DNA of 64,000 bases from Alphaproteobacteria bacterium MarineAlpha12_Bin1 (GCA_002937505.1 PTJY01000001.1:1-64000), one strand, 5' to 3'; counted from the first letter of the stretch, positions 1 through 9,181 are shown. Numbers and translations are program-made. The notes: generated by a model from the sequence alone, not told the origin.

Positions 1-77
1 GTCTTGCCATGATCAACATGGCCAATCGTGCCAATATTGCAATGCGGCTTGGTGCGCTCAAATTTTTCCTTCGACAT
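1..77 (-). CDS. tuf: Elongation factor Tu, N-terminal fragment cut by the window edge
   Basis: Only the first 25 codons are inside the window. The translation begins MSKEKFERTKPHCNIGTIGH and runs into VDHGKT, which is the G1 (P-loop) region of EF-Tu, the GTPase that delivers aminoacyl-tRNA to the ribosome. The ATG is read on the minus strand. The gene follows tRNA-Tyr and tRNA-Gly on the same strand, the usual alphaproteobacterial tRNA-Tyr/tRNA-Gly/tuf order, so it may be co-transcribed with them. Identity is very secure despite the short length. Confidence 0.95.
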   Translation of the reverse strand, partial: MSKEKFERTKPHCNIGTIGHVDHGK

Positions 78-171
78 AGTCTAATCCATCAGTTGTATTT
101 ATTTTGGTTAGTAATTTAACCCTTATATATCATATAAACCTTAAACGTTATCGTTACACAATTTCGATATC

Positions 172-245
172 TGGAGCGGGTGAGGGGAATCGAACCCCCG
201 TCGTAAGCTTGGAAGGCTTCTGCTCTACCATTGAGCTACACCCGC
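172..245 (-). tRNA. tRNA-Gly(TCC)
   Basis: On the minus strand this is a full cloverleaf: the 5' acceptor half GCGGGTG pairs with CACCCGC, the D arm is AGCTCAATGGTAGAGC, and the anticodon loop TTCCAAG gives TCC. The T arm carries GTTCGATTC. The CCA end is encoded. It lies between tRNA-Tyr and tuf on the same strand. Confidence 0.97.
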
Positions 246-381
246 GATGATGTATTAATCAATAGCATAGTCAGCTTTTGAAGCTCTGCTTTTTGACATC
301 AGAATATCGTATCTAGTTTTACTCAAATAATTATTCTTTCCTAACTACTAAAAAAACTTATAAACAAGCAAGGCAACAGAA

Positions 382-466
382 TGGTGGAGGGGGTTGGATT
401 CGAACCAACGTAGACATAGTCAACGGATTTACAGTCCGCCCCTTTTAACCACTCAGGCACCCCTCC
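382..466 (-). tRNA. tRNA-Tyr(GTA)
   Basis: Read on the minus strand, an 85-base class II tRNA with acceptor GGAGGGG/CCCCTCC, a long variable arm, the anticodon loop CTGTAAA (anticodon GTA) and the T-loop GTTCGAATC. The CCA end is encoded. It is the first tRNA of the tRNA-Tyr/tRNA-Gly/tuf series. Confidence 0.97.
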
Positions 467-670
467 GTTTGCTAAAATTAAACTCCAGCAGCAAACGCGC
501 CAAACGCCAATGACGTTAGCCTAAGGAGGAAATATCTGTATTTTTTAGCAACTGTCAACAAGAAATCAAGCAAACAAGCTTAAATATGTTATATTTTATA
601 TATTTAAAACTATGAACTTTTGATCCAATTCAATAATTCGGTAGTATTATTACCTAGAATGGGGAAAAAT

Positions 671-1462
671 ATGTCTAGCCGCAAAAGTTCGCAAAAACAG
701 AAAAAAAACCAACAATTACCTGTAAAGAATTCTGCAAACCCCAATATATGGGTGTATGGCACTCATACAGTTCTTGCTCTATTAGCTAATCCAAAACGAC
801 ACTACTACCGAGTCGTTACTTGCGATCAAAGTTTAGCGGAATACATAAACAATTCTATGTCCTTGATTCCAGAAGTTGCCATTGAAAAAGTCACTCGTGA
901 TTTTATTAATAAAATTTTACCCGAAGGTGCAGCCCACCAGGGAATAGCTGTGTTAGCAGCTCCTCTATCCGATGTGAGCCTCGAGGAGATTTGCGAACAA
1001 GCAAAGAGCGAAAGTATTAATTTATTGATACTTGATCAAGTAACCGACCCACATAACATAGGAGCAATAGTTCGTTCCGCAGCTGCCTTTAATGCAAAAG
1101 CGATAATAGTTCAAGATCGACATACTCCCCCTATCACTGGCGTAATTGCTAAGTCTGCTTCCGGTGGTTTGGAACACTGTCCAATTATTCGCGTAAAAAA
1201 CCTTGTAAGGGCCATGGAAACTCTCAAAAAAAATGGCATATGGTGTATAGGCCTTGATTCGGAAGCTGCCAAAAACATAAAAGATCTATCTATGGATAAT
1301 CCCAAGGCTCTTGTCTTTGGGTCAGAAGGCAGGGGTTTAAGAAGGTTAACAAGGTTAGCATGTGATGAGATAACAAAAATTTCTAGCTCTGGTTTTCTGA
1401 AAAGCTTAAATGTTTCTAATGCTGCAGCAATCGCGTTATATGAGATAACAAGAAAAGATTAA
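671..1462 (+). CDS. rlmB: 23S rRNA (guanosine-2'-O-)-methyltransferase RlmB family (SPOUT)
   Basis: TrmH/SpoU-family 2'-O-methyltransferase, expected to methylate a guanosine of 23S rRNA using SAM. The 263-residue product has a basic, lysine-rich start, an N-terminal substrate-binding domain (about residues 28-105), then the SPOUT domain. The three SPOUT motifs are clear: DQVTDPHNIGAIVRSA (about 121-136), VFGSEGRGL (about 215-223) and SLNVSNAAAIALYE (about 246-259). The start was set at the ATG preceded by GGGGAA; an in-frame ATG 12 bases upstream and a TTG further out are alternatives. It is divergent from the tRNA-Tyr/tuf block, a common alphaproteobacterial neighbourhood. The family call is firm; the exact target nucleotide is inferred. 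Confidence 0.9.
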   Translation: MSSRKSSQKQKKNQQLPVKNSANPNIWVYGTHTVLALLANPKRHYYRVVTCDQSLAEYINNSMSLIPEVAIEKVTRDFINKILPEGAAHQGIAVLAAPLSDVSLEEICEQAKSESINLLILDQVTDPHNIGAIVRSAAAFNAKAIIVQDRHTPPITGVIAKSASGGLEHCPIIRVKNLVRAMETLKKNGIWCIGLDSEAAKNIKDLSMDNPKALVFGSEGRGLRRLTRLACDEITKISSSGFLKSLNVSNAAAIALYEITRKD

Positions 1463-1654
1463 AATTTTTGTATTGGGTATTATTATAGTAAGATAATTAG
1501 ACTAAAATAATGAAAGGAAAAATAAGTAAAAACTATATTTGTTTAAAGCACTATTATCATTCCTTTAAAATAAATTGGTTGAACACTACAAGCATCAGTA
1601 ATTAATACATTGTGAATCAAAGGATACTCATAATACATCTCCTATATAGCCTTT

Positions 1655-1730
1655 GCCGGCTTAGCTCAGTTGGTAGAGCGACTGATTTGTAATCAGTAGG
1701 TCGGGGGTTCGATTCCCTCAGCCGGCACCA
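1655..1730 (+). tRNA. tRNA-Thr(TGT)
   Basis: Canonical 76-base tRNA: acceptor GCCGGCT pairs with AGCCGGC, D arm AGCTCAGTTGGTAGAGC, anticodon stem CTGAT/ATCAG around TTTGTAA (anticodon TGT), T-loop GTTCGATTC, and an encoded CCA end. It stands alone on the plus strand between rlmB and iorAB. Confidence 0.97.
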
Positions 1731-1937
1731 TACTCTAATGAAAGACAGGCTAATAGATATAAGCTGCAGACATTCTTACTGAACAATTATAGTTGTATTC
1801 AACAGACCACAAATAAAAAGACTATTACAACAGCTTCATATTTCCTGTTTGTTGCTTTAGTCTCATACGGTCGAATATTAAAACATTCTAGAAACAAACA
1901 TTTCTATTTCTCTTGGTTACTCTGAACCTACGTTGTC

Positions 1938-1973
1938 GGGGTTAACAAATTTCTTTTTTAGGGAGTTAACCCC
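1938..1973. promoter_or_regulatory. 9-base perfect inverted repeat upstream of the indolepyruvate oxidoreductase gene
   Basis: GGGGTTAAC at 1938-1946 and its exact complement GTTAACCCC at 1965-1973 are separated by 18 bases, ending 34 bases before the iorAB start codon. Each arm also contains the self-complementary GTTAAC, so a dimeric protein could read either each arm or the pair. It could be an operator or an mRNA leader hairpin. No T-run follows, so it is not a typical terminator. Confidence 0.45.
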
Positions 1974-2007
1974 TAAGCTTTGTTCAAATAAAAAAAAGGC
2001 ACAAAAC

Positions 2008-5000
2008 ATGTCTACGAATTCTGCAGAGATAAAGCTTGATGACAAGTATACACTGCAAAATGGACGTATATATTTAACAGGGTCACAAGCGCTAGTTAGG
2101 CTTACACTATTACAAGCTGAACGCGACATATCCTCCGGTCTAAATACTGGCTGTCTTGTTTCAGGGTATAGAGGATCACCAATGCATAATGTGGATCGAG
2201 AGTTTTGGTCTGCTGGCAAACTAATCAGAGAAAAAAATATACACTTTCAACCAGCAGTTAATGAGGACTTGGCTGCAACCGCTGTATGGGGGAGTCAACA
2301 AGCACAACTCCATGGAGGAAGTGCTTATGACGGTGTATATGCTATGTGGTATGGGAAAGGCCCCGGCCTAGACAGAAGTGTCGATGCAATCCGTCATGCA
2401 AATCTGGCGGGAACATCTCGTTACGGAGGTGTGTTGGCCGCAGTGGGCGATGATCCTGCCATGATGTCAACAGATACTCCTGCTGTCTCTGAACCAACTT
2501 TCGCTGATCTGATGATGCCAGTACTTTATCCTGGGAATGTTCAAGAAATTCTTGACTACGGACAACTTGGCTGGGCTATGTCTCGTTATTGTGGTTCTTG
2601 GGTTGGCTTTAAAATTGTGTCTGATTCAGTTGATACAGCCGCATCCGTCAACGCAGATTATAAAAGACTAAAAATAATTGAACCTGTTGATTTCAAAATG
2701 CCTGCTGGAGGTCTAAATATTCGGATACCTGACCCTTGGCGCGAACAAGAGTCTCGTCAAACAACATACAAACTAGATGCCGCGTGCGCATTTGCTCGAG
2801 CAAACAAGATCAACCAAATTATAATTAGTTCAGAACGACCACAGCTAGCCATAGTAGCTAGTGGAAAAGCAGCTCTAGACTGTCAACAGTCTCTTCTTGA
2901 ACTAGGTATTAATTCTCAATTAGCCGCTAAAATTGGAATTTCTTTAATCAAGATTGGAATGCCCCATCCACTTGATCCTAACGAAATTCGAAATTTCGTT
3001 CGTAATTCTGAAAAAGTGTTAGTGGTTGAGGACAAAAGAAGAATTGTTGAATCTCAGATTAAAGATACATTATACAATCTGCCGGAGAAAGAACGCCCAA
3101 CAGTAATAGGCCGGAATAACATAGATGGTTCTATCCTTATTTCTGGAGTAGGTGAATTAAATCCCAATGAAATCACGCAAGCCATAGCAAGCCAAATCTC
3201 TCTTTTTTATAAAAGTGAAGAAATGTCGGCACGTCTATCATTTATTGAATCTAAGCAAAAGTCCCAAAAAAGGCGGAACGAGCTTTCAGTAGTCCGAACT
3301 ACAACTTTTTGCTCTGGGTGCCCTCATAATTCTTCAACAAAACTGCCTGAAGGCAGTAGAGCTCACGGAGGAGTAGGCTGTCATTTCATGGCTGTAAACA
3401 TGGACCGCAGAACCACAAACCACACACATATGGGGGGAGAAGGCGCAACATGGATAGGACAAGAGCCTTTTGTTCAAACAGATCATATATTCCAAAATTT
3501 GGGAGATGGAACATACTATCATTCAGGCCTTTTAGGCATTCGTGCCTGTGTCGCTGCGAAATCAAACATAACTTTCAAAATTCTATTTAATGACGCTGTA
3601 GCCATGACAGGAGGCCAACCCCATGATGGCCCTTTAACACCTGCCCTAATCTCTCGACAGGTTTATGCTGAAGGAGTCAAAGTTATAACCGTCGTCTCAG
3701 ATGAACCCGACAAGTACAATAAAAGCGAAATATTTGCACCAGTGGTTACGTTTGAACATAGAAAATCCCTTGATAGAGTGCAGCGCTCACATAGAAAAAC
3801 TGAAGGTGTCAGCGTTATTATATACGATCAAACCTGCGCAGCAGAAAAACGACGAAGGCGTAAAAGAGGAACTATGCCTGATCCCTCTCAGAGACTGTTT
3901 ATTAATGAGACTGTCTGCGAGGGATGTGGCGACTGCACTGAAAAATCAAGCTGTATCTCCATACTACCTATTAAAACCGAGTTCGGACTAAAAAGGTCAA
4001 TCGACCAATCTTCATGTAATAAAGATTTTTCATGCTCAGATGGGTTTTGTCCAAGTTTTGTTAGTGTGATTGGAAGCACACTACGTAAGACAACAGATGA
4101 AAAACTAAAACCCAAAGCTTTAATAGAGGTACAAGATCCTTTGCTACCAAAACTTAAAACTGATTCACCATACAAAATATTAGTAACAGGCATTGGTGGG
4201 ACAGGTGTAGCAACAATAGGCGCTTTACTGACAATGGCAGCCCACATAGAGGGTCTTGGTTGCGCAGGAGTAGACCAGTTTGGCATGGCACAGAAAGGAG
4301 GGCCGGTTACAAGTCATATTCAAATAGCTAAATCCTCTAATGATATAAAAGCCGTTCGTTTAACAACGGGCTCGGCAAATCTGTTGCTCGCCTGTGATAA
4401 GCTTGTAGGAAGCAGTGAACTAGCTTTAGCAACAATTAAAAAAGGAATAACAAGAGTAATAGTAAACTCTCATGAAGCTATTACCGGGCAGTTTACAAGA
4501 GACCCCGAGCTAGATTTTCCCAGTGAAAAAATCGCTGAACGATTGATCGAAGAATCAGGAAAAGATAATACTGAATTTGTTGACGCCACGCGTATTGCAA
4601 CATCCTTGATGGGTGATTCAATTGCGACGAATCTTTTTATGCTAGGCTATGCTTATCAGAAAGGATTAATACCCGTGTCAGCCAACTCTCTGGAGCGCGC
4701 CATCGAAATCAATGGCATAGCTATTGAGTTCAATAAGGAAGTGTTCACGTGGGGACGACTTGCGGCAACTGACAAATCGATAGTAGAAAAATATTCTCGT
4801 CCAAGAAATAATATATCAGAAAATATAGACCAATTGATTAACAAACGAACATTGGAGCTAAGCGCTTACCAAAATAGTCAATACGCTAATTCATATATTA
4901 AATTGATAGATAAAGTTCGCGAAATAGAATCTGAAAGGGTGCCAGGGGAACACGCGCTTACGGAAGCGGTAGCCCGCTGTGCATTTAAACTTATGGCTTA

Positions 5001-5460
5001 TAAGGATGAGTACGAGGTAGCTAGATTATACACTCATACAGACTTTAAATCACGCCTAAACGAGGTTTTTGATGGGAATTACAAATTACAGTTCCACCTG
5101 GCTCCCCCTTTTCTAAATAAACGTGACAAGGATACAGGTCTGCTAATCAAAAGATCTTTCGGTCCATGGATTCTCAAAGCAATGATTATTTTAAGATGGC
5201 TTAAATTCTTAAGAGGTACTAAATTTGATATTTTTGGGTATACCAAAGAACGTCAACAAGAAAGGCAGCTAATAAAGAATTATAGAGGTTACATTAACGC
5301 CATCCTTCCCAAACTGACTCCTTACAACCATAAATTGGCTGTTGAAATTGCAACTATACCTGACTCTATTCGGGGATTTGGTCATGTAAAAAGTCATAAC
5401 ATCAAAAACGCGCAACAACAGGAAACTAAGCTAATGAAGACATGGAATGAACTTTGTTAA
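2008..5460 (+). CDS. iorAB: Indolepyruvate ferredoxin oxidoreductase, fused alpha/beta subunits
   Basis: Oxidatively decarboxylates aryl-pyruvates (such as indolepyruvate from tryptophan transamination) to aryl-acetyl-CoA, passing electrons to ferredoxin. The 1150-residue product is a one-chain fusion of what archaea make as IorA and IorB. The N-terminal pyrimidine-binding part comes first, then a TPP-binding part beginning at CSGCPHNSST (about residue 435). A ferredoxin-like cysteine cluster follows (CEGCGDC from about residue 637, with further Cys in SSCNKDFSCSDGFC), then the gamma/IorB domain starting at ILVTGIGGTGVATIG (about 723), and a C-terminal extension typical of the proteobacterial fusions. 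The start is the ATG after AAAAAAAGGC rather than a TTG 75 bases earlier. A long-spacer inverted repeat lies just upstream. Confident in the family; the physiological substrate is inferred. Confidence 0.93.
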   Translation: MSTNSAEIKLDDKYTLQNGRIYLTGSQALVRLTLLQAERDISSGLNTGCLVSGYRGSPMHNVDREFWSAGKLIREKNIHFQPAVNEDLAATAVWGSQQAQLHGGSAYDGVYAMWYGKGPGLDRSVDAIRHANLAGTSRYGGVLAAVGDDPAMMSTDTPAVSEPTFADLMMPVLYPGNVQEILDYGQLGWAMSRYCGSWVGFKIVSDSVDTAASVNADYKRLKIIEPVDFKMPAGGLNIRIPDPWREQESRQTTYKLDAACAFARANKINQIIISSERPQLAIVASGKAALDCQQSLLELGINSQLAAKIGISLIKIGMPHPLDPNEIRNFVRNSEKVLVVEDKRRIVESQIKDTLYNLPEKERPTVIGRNNIDGSILISGVGELNPNEITQAIASQISLFYKSEEMSARLSFIESKQKSQKRRNELSVVRTTTFCSGCPHNSSTKLPEGSRAHGGVGCHFMAVNMDRRTTNHTHMGGEGATWIGQEPFVQTDHIFQNLGDGTYYHSGLLGIRACVAAKSNITFKILFNDAVAMTGGQPHDGPLTPALISRQVYAEGVKVITVVSDEPDKYNKSEIFAPVVTFEHRKSLDRVQRSHRKTEGVSVIIYDQTCAAEKRRRRKRGTMPDPSQRLFINETVCEGCGDCTEKSSCISILPIKTEFGLKRSIDQSSCNKDFSCSDGFCPSFVSVIGSTLRKTTDEKLKPKALIEVQDPLLPKLKTDSPYKILVTGIGGTGVATIGALLTMAAHIEGLGCAGVDQFGMAQKGGPVTSHIQIAKSSNDIKAVRLTTGSANLLLACDKLVGSSELALATIKKGITRVIVNSHEAITGQFTRDPELDFPSEKIAERLIEESGKDNTEFVDATRIATSLMGDSIATNLFMLGYAYQKGLIPVSANSLERAIEINGIAIEFNKEVFTWGRLAATDKSIVEKYSRPRNNISENIDQLINKRTLELSAYQNSQYANSYIKLIDKVREIESERVPGEHALTEAVARCAFKLMAYKDEYEVARLYTHTDFKSRLNEVFDGNYKLQFHLAPPFLNKRDKDTGLLIKRSFGPWILKAMIILRWLKFLRGTKFDIFGYTKERQQERQLIKNYRGYINAILPKLTPYNHKLAVEIATIPDSIRGFGHVKSHNIKNAQQQETKLMKTWNELC

Positions 5461-5535
5461 TTGTAACAGAGCCAGTTATGAATTAGCTAAGAACCATAAA
5501 CCAAAAACTAGACTTTTACACATTAGAGATAAGAA

Positions 5536-6462
5536 ATGACTCAAGAAAGTAACCTTAATTTAATAAACATATATGGAAGTGACTATAATTATTTCAGCGA
5601 GGTGTCTGGAATCAATAAGGACTTTAAGCTTACCTATAATCCAATTGGTGCACTGGAATCATTCAAGCCAGTATTACAAAATAAAATATTCCAGGTAAAT
5701 GAGTTTTCTTTGGCAAACTATACTCTCATGTGCGATCGAAAAGTTGATAGTATGATGGCTATACCTGTGTTTTTAAATCGTGCTTTTAGACATGGTTCGT
5801 TATATGTAAACAAAGAAAGCGACCTGGTTCACCCAAGGGATCTAAAAAACAAAACTGTTGGCGCTAAAGAATACACTCAAACAGCTGGCGTCTGGTGGAG
5901 AGGTACTATGATAGATGAGTACGACCTCCACTGGACTGAGATTAAATGGGTTGTATCGAGCGAACAACGCTTTGATCCTCCGGCAGAGGCAGCTGTGGAA
6001 ATGGTGGAAGGGGATTTGGAACAATTAGTAATAGAGGGAAAAATAGATGCTTTTCTTGCTCCAACCACAGAAGACAGTAAAAAGAAAAGCTCAGACCAGA
6101 AACTAAGACCGCTATTTCCCAATACTGAAGAAATAGAGCGTGACTACTTTTCACGAACTGGAATATATCCGCTCAACCATGCAATGGTCATTCACAAGCA
6201 ATGCCTTTCTGATTACCCCACCCTGCCTAAAGTACTGTTTGATGCATTCTCATCGAGTAAAAAAGAATTTTACAATCAAAATGGTATCTACTCTCCATGG
6301 GGAGAAAAGATCGAATATGACCCGATACAATTCGGTCTTACAAACAAAAACACTAAAGTTATTGAAACTCTTTTGCGTTACTTGTTTGAGCAAAAGTTCA
6401 TAAGTAAAATACCTAATTTGGAGTCATTGTTCGTGGAAGGGTCAAAAGATTTCATTGATTAA
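5536..6462 (+). CDS. 4,5-dihydroxyphthalate decarboxylase-like protein (periplasmic-binding-protein fold, no signal peptide)
   Basis: 308 residues resembling the family that includes Pht5, 4,5-dihydroxyphthalate decarboxylase: the stretch IPVFLNRAFRHGSLYVN, then DLKNKTVGAKEYTQTAGVWW, and RFDPPAEAA match the expected layout of that family as I know it. The fold is related to NMT1/type 2 binding proteins, but there is no signal peptide, so it should act in the cytoplasm. It follows iorAB by 75 bases on the same strand and may be co-transcribed. No phthalate dioxygenase or other phthalate gene is visible nearby, so the substrate is open. Catalytic activity is inferred from the family only. Confidence 0.7.
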   Translation: MTQESNLNLINIYGSDYNYFSEVSGINKDFKLTYNPIGALESFKPVLQNKIFQVNEFSLANYTLMCDRKVDSMMAIPVFLNRAFRHGSLYVNKESDLVHPRDLKNKTVGAKEYTQTAGVWWRGTMIDEYDLHWTEIKWVVSSEQRFDPPAEAAVEMVEGDLEQLVIEGKIDAFLAPTTEDSKKKSSDQKLRPLFPNTEEIERDYFSRTGIYPLNHAMVIHKQCLSDYPTLPKVLFDAFSSSKKEFYNQNGIYSPWGEKIEYDPIQFGLTNKNTKVIETLLRYLFEQKFISKIPNLESLFVEGSKDFID

Positions 6463-6513
6463 AAAACATCTGAAAAAATAAATGATATTCTATTTACCAG
6501 GGTTAAAAATAAA

Positions 6514-6999
6514 TTAGTCTCTAAAATTAACAAATTGCAGAGGTTGCCTAATATTCAGACTCTTGGTTAGAGATATAACATCCTGGAGCTGGTCTCGTTT
6601 TTTTCCTGTCACTCTTAATTCATCGCCCTGAATGGACATCTGAACCTTGAGTTTTTGTGATTTAATTTCTTTAATAATTTTACTTGTTAAGTCTCGATCC
6701 AAGCCCTGCTTTATGTCAACTGTTTGTTTTAATGTATTGCCAGTAGCGGCCTCAGGTTTATTGAACATTAATGAGCCAACATCTACCTTACGCTTGGCTA
6801 GATAACCTTGGATCAACTCTTTTAGCTGGCGTAATTTTAGATCATCATCTGCAATCAACACTAATTGACCTTCAATACGGCTAATTGAACATTGGCTGCC
6901 TTTGAAATCAAAACGTGTTCCTATTTCACGCATTGCCCCCTGAATCGCATTATCAACTTCGGGTATGTCTGTTTTCGATACAATGTCAAAACTTGGCAT
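6514..6999 (-). CDS. yajQ: YajQ family nucleotide-binding protein
   Basis: 161 residues, the normal length of the UPF0234/YajQ family. The start MPSFDIVSKTDIPEVDNAIQ and the segment RFDFKG are the family hallmarks, as is the C-terminal LRVTGKKRDQLQDVI. Members have two RNP-like folds and bind nucleotides; some Xanthomonas members bind cyclic di-GMP. No partner gene is adjacent: it converges on the plus-strand gene to its left. AAGGAAAAG precedes the ATG. The family is certain; the cellular role is not. Confidence 0.93.
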   Translation of the reverse strand: MPSFDIVSKTDIPEVDNAIQGAMREIGTRFDFKGSQCSISRIEGQLVLIADDDLKLRQLKELIQGYLAKRKVDVGSLMFNKPEAATGNTLKQTVDIKQGLDRDLTSKIIKEIKSQKLKVQMSIQGDELRVTGKKRDQLQDVISLTKSLNIRQPLQFVNFRD

Positions 7000-7212
7000 A
7001 ATTCAGTCTTTTCCTTTTATGTAACAAAATTAGATAATGTTTACATAACTAGTTCTGGAAAACCAAGTAACTAGTCGAACCAATAAAACTCTCTGAATAT
7101 TGATCAGCTGCTATAGCCATAATGATCGATTTATAGCATTATGACGTTTTGTTGTAAAAAATTAGATTTACTCATAATACTATTAAAGCTCTCAACTCTA
7201 GGAGAACCCAAA

Positions 7213-7635
7213 ATGAGCAGTCAAGCTGCAGAAATAGCTGAAGAGAATGAAGGTCGTACTTACAAAGTGGCTCGTAAATCAAAACCTAACGTTGTACAAG
7301 GTCGACGTAATTTCTTTAAATATATAGATTTAGGCGTTACAGAGGGTAGTCAAGGGCAAATGAGGGTTCAAAAAACCTCAGCTACTAATGGACTATCTGA
7401 ACCAACTGGATGGCATTATCACAAATGTGAGGGGCAGTTCGTTTATATGCTTGAGGGTTGGCTTGAGTTAGAGTTTGCGGACGGAGAAACAATTCATCTG
7501 GAAGAAGGTGACTCAGTGTATATACCGGGCTATTTGCCTCACAACGAAATTCGAACCTCTGATGAATTTGACTTATTAGAGTTTTCTGTTCCTGCGAAAA
7601 TGGGAACGGAAGTATGTGACCCACCCGCAAAGTAA
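7213..7635 (+). CDS. Single-domain cupin protein
   Basis: 140 residues forming one cupin barrel. The first cupin motif is GWHYHKCEGQFVYMLEG, with metal ligands His, His and Glu, and the second is in EEGDSVYIPGYLPHN, giving the fourth ligand His. The start was set at the ATG after GGAGAACCCAAA; the longer frame beginning 72 bases upstream lacks a ribosome-binding site. There is no signal peptide. Small cupins of this type can be sensors, isomerases or dioxygenases, and the neighbours (YajQ, an unknown acidic protein) do not narrow this down. Confidence 0.8.
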   Translation: MSSQAAEIAEENEGRTYKVARKSKPNVVQGRRNFFKYIDLGVTEGSQGQMRVQKTSATNGLSEPTGWHYHKCEGQFVYMLEGWLELEFADGETIHLEEGDSVYIPGYLPHNEIRTSDEFDLLEFSVPAKMGTEVCDPPAK

Positions 7636-7707
7636 GCACAAAGAAACTTTAGAGTAGTATAATAATTAAATAATTAGGAGAATCTCCTTAAAAACCAGGG
7701 GCTGAAG

Positions 7708-8106
7708 TTATTTACTCAGCCTCTGGTGAAGCGCTCTGACGTACTGGTGATCTTTTTCTGTAAAGTCACCCTCTTTGATATCAGTTTTATACTCTTCAAG
7801 CTCCTCACGCATCTCCTCAGATCTGTTAGAATCAGAGAGCAAATCATCAATTAAGGCCATTGTCTTGCTTTCAAGATCTACATCCCCAGACTTTGGTTTA
7901 TTAGAGCCGTCTTCTGTCAAGCTTGTGGAATTTAATTCTAAGTTTTCATTCTCTTCATAAGGGAGCAATAAATCATCCCAAGTTACCCCTGCCGTCTTGA
8001 GGTTATTTTTAAGCTTTTTTGCTGACTGCAAGACCTCAGTGTCATCATCACTGTTTAGCTTATCTAATAAATATAGCACCTCATCTCTATCTAGATTCTC
8101 CGACAT
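7708..8106 (-). CDS. Small acidic protein of unknown function
   Basis: I do not recognise this 132-residue protein. It is very rich in Asp, Glu, Leu, Lys and Ser, predicted to be soluble and mostly helical (MSENLDRDEVLYLLDKLNSD at the start), with no cysteine, signal peptide or membrane segment. It looks like an alphaproteobacterial conserved hypothetical. AAGAGGAA sits at a good distance before the ATG, which supports it as a real gene. It ends convergently with the upstream cupin gene. Confidence 0.7.
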   Translation of the reverse strand: MSENLDRDEVLYLLDKLNSDDDTEVLQSAKKLKNNLKTAGVTWDDLLLPYEENENLELNSTSLTEDGSNKPKSGDVDLESKTMALIDDLLSDSNRSEEMREELEEYKTDIKEGDFTEKDHQYVRALHQRLSK

Positions 8107-8161
8107 ATATTCCTCTTACCGTTCTTTATTCTTGATCTAGGCATCCACTTCTATTTATTTC

Positions 8162-9181
8162 TTATTGTAAATCCCCAACCTTAATAATCTGTTTTCCAAA
8201 GTTTTGTCCTTTAAAGAGTTTCAAAAAAGCTTCCGGCGCTTTATCAATGCCCTCTAAAATATCCTCTTTATAATGCAGTTTACCCTCTTTAATCCATCGG
8301 GCCATCTGTTCTATTCCTTCTTGTCGTCTTTCCACCCAGTCCCACACTAATAGGCCTTGCATTCTTGCACGGTTTACTAGTAGTGCTCTAGTGGGACGAG
8401 GCACGAGTTGGGGCTCAGATAAATTGTATTCTGAAATCATTCCGCAAATTGGTATTCTTGCTCCCAAATTAATATGATTCAAAACTTCATCTAATATAGC
8501 CCCCCCGACATTATCAAAATAAATATCAATTCCTTTAGGACAAGTAGAATCCAAAGCATTCGAAATATTGAGTTGAGACTTGTAATCAATAGTATAATCA
8601 AAACCTAATTCCTCTTCGAGGTATCTGCATTTTTCAGATCCCCCAGCTATCCCAACTACATTGCATCCCTTTATTTTTGCTATTTGACCAACTACAGATC
8701 CGACGGCCCCGGCAGCAGCTGAAATAACAATAGTTTCTCCGAGCACTGGGCGTCCAACCTCTAAAAGGCCAAAATAAGCCGTTAGCCCAGGCATTCCCAA
8801 AACACCCAAAGAAGTCGATATCGGCGCCAAAGAAGTGTCAACGACGTTTACTCCAACACCATCTGATACAGCATATTCTTGCCAACCAAAATTTCCCTGT
8901 ACAATTTTTCCTTCAGAATAGGAATCATTATTCGACTTGATAATCTGACCAACGGCGCCCCCCACCATAACCTCATCAAGAGCTGCTGGGGGAGCGTAAG
9001 AAGCCCCATCTCGCATGCGACCTCGCATATATGGGTCAACAGATAAATAGATTATTTTTACTAGAAATTGATTTTTTCCAAGGTCAGGTATGGGGTTTTC
9101 CCTTATTTCAAAATCATCTTCACTAGGTTCGGAAATTGGTCGATTAATCAGAAGCCAGCAGCGATTGGATTTTTCATTCAT
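8162..9181 (-). CDS. CurA-like NADP-dependent oxidoreductase (zinc-independent MDR)
   Basis: 339 residues of the medium-chain dehydrogenase/reductase superfamily, in the subgroup of curcumin reductase CurA and leukotriene B4 12-hydroxydehydrogenase. Visible marks are VDPYMRGRM near residue 52, the nucleotide-binding AAAGAVGSVVGQIAKIKG (about 155-172), FDYTIDYK, IDIYFDNVGG and a C-terminal NFGKQIIKVG. No structural zinc cysteines are present. The expected reaction is NADPH-dependent reduction of the C=C bond of enones or enals. It is 55 bases downstream of nothing on its own strand, so it probably has its own promoter or starts a short unit with the acidic protein gene after it. Confidence 0.88.
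   Translation of the reverse strand: MNEKSNRCWLLINRPISEPSEDDFEIRENPIPDLGKNQFLVKIIYLSVDPYMRGRMRDGASYAPPAALDEVMVGGAVGQIIKSNNDSYSEGKIVQGNFGWQEYAVSDGVGVNVVDTSLAPISTSLGVLGMPGLTAYFGLLEVGRPVLGETIVISAAAGAVGSVVGQIAKIKGCNVVGIAGGSEKCRYLEEELGFDYTIDYKSQLNISNALDSTCPKGIDIYFDNVGGAILDEVLNHINLGARIPICGMISEYNLSEPQLVPRPTRALLVNRARMQGLLVWDWVERRQEGIEQMARWIKEGKLHYKEDILEGIDKAPEAFLKLFKGQNFGKQIIKVGDLQ

Noticed and set aside
467-496. GTTTGCT...AGCAAAC inverted repeat next to tRNA-Tyr
   Set aside because: Seven bases with a 16-base loop upstream of a tRNA; no reason to think it is functional.
1111-1305. Minus-strand open frame inside rlmB
   Set aside because: Overlaps a clear gene in another frame and shows no recognisable protein features. 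The same applies to many short opposite-strand frames in the window, for example 3888-4286 and 16189-16650.
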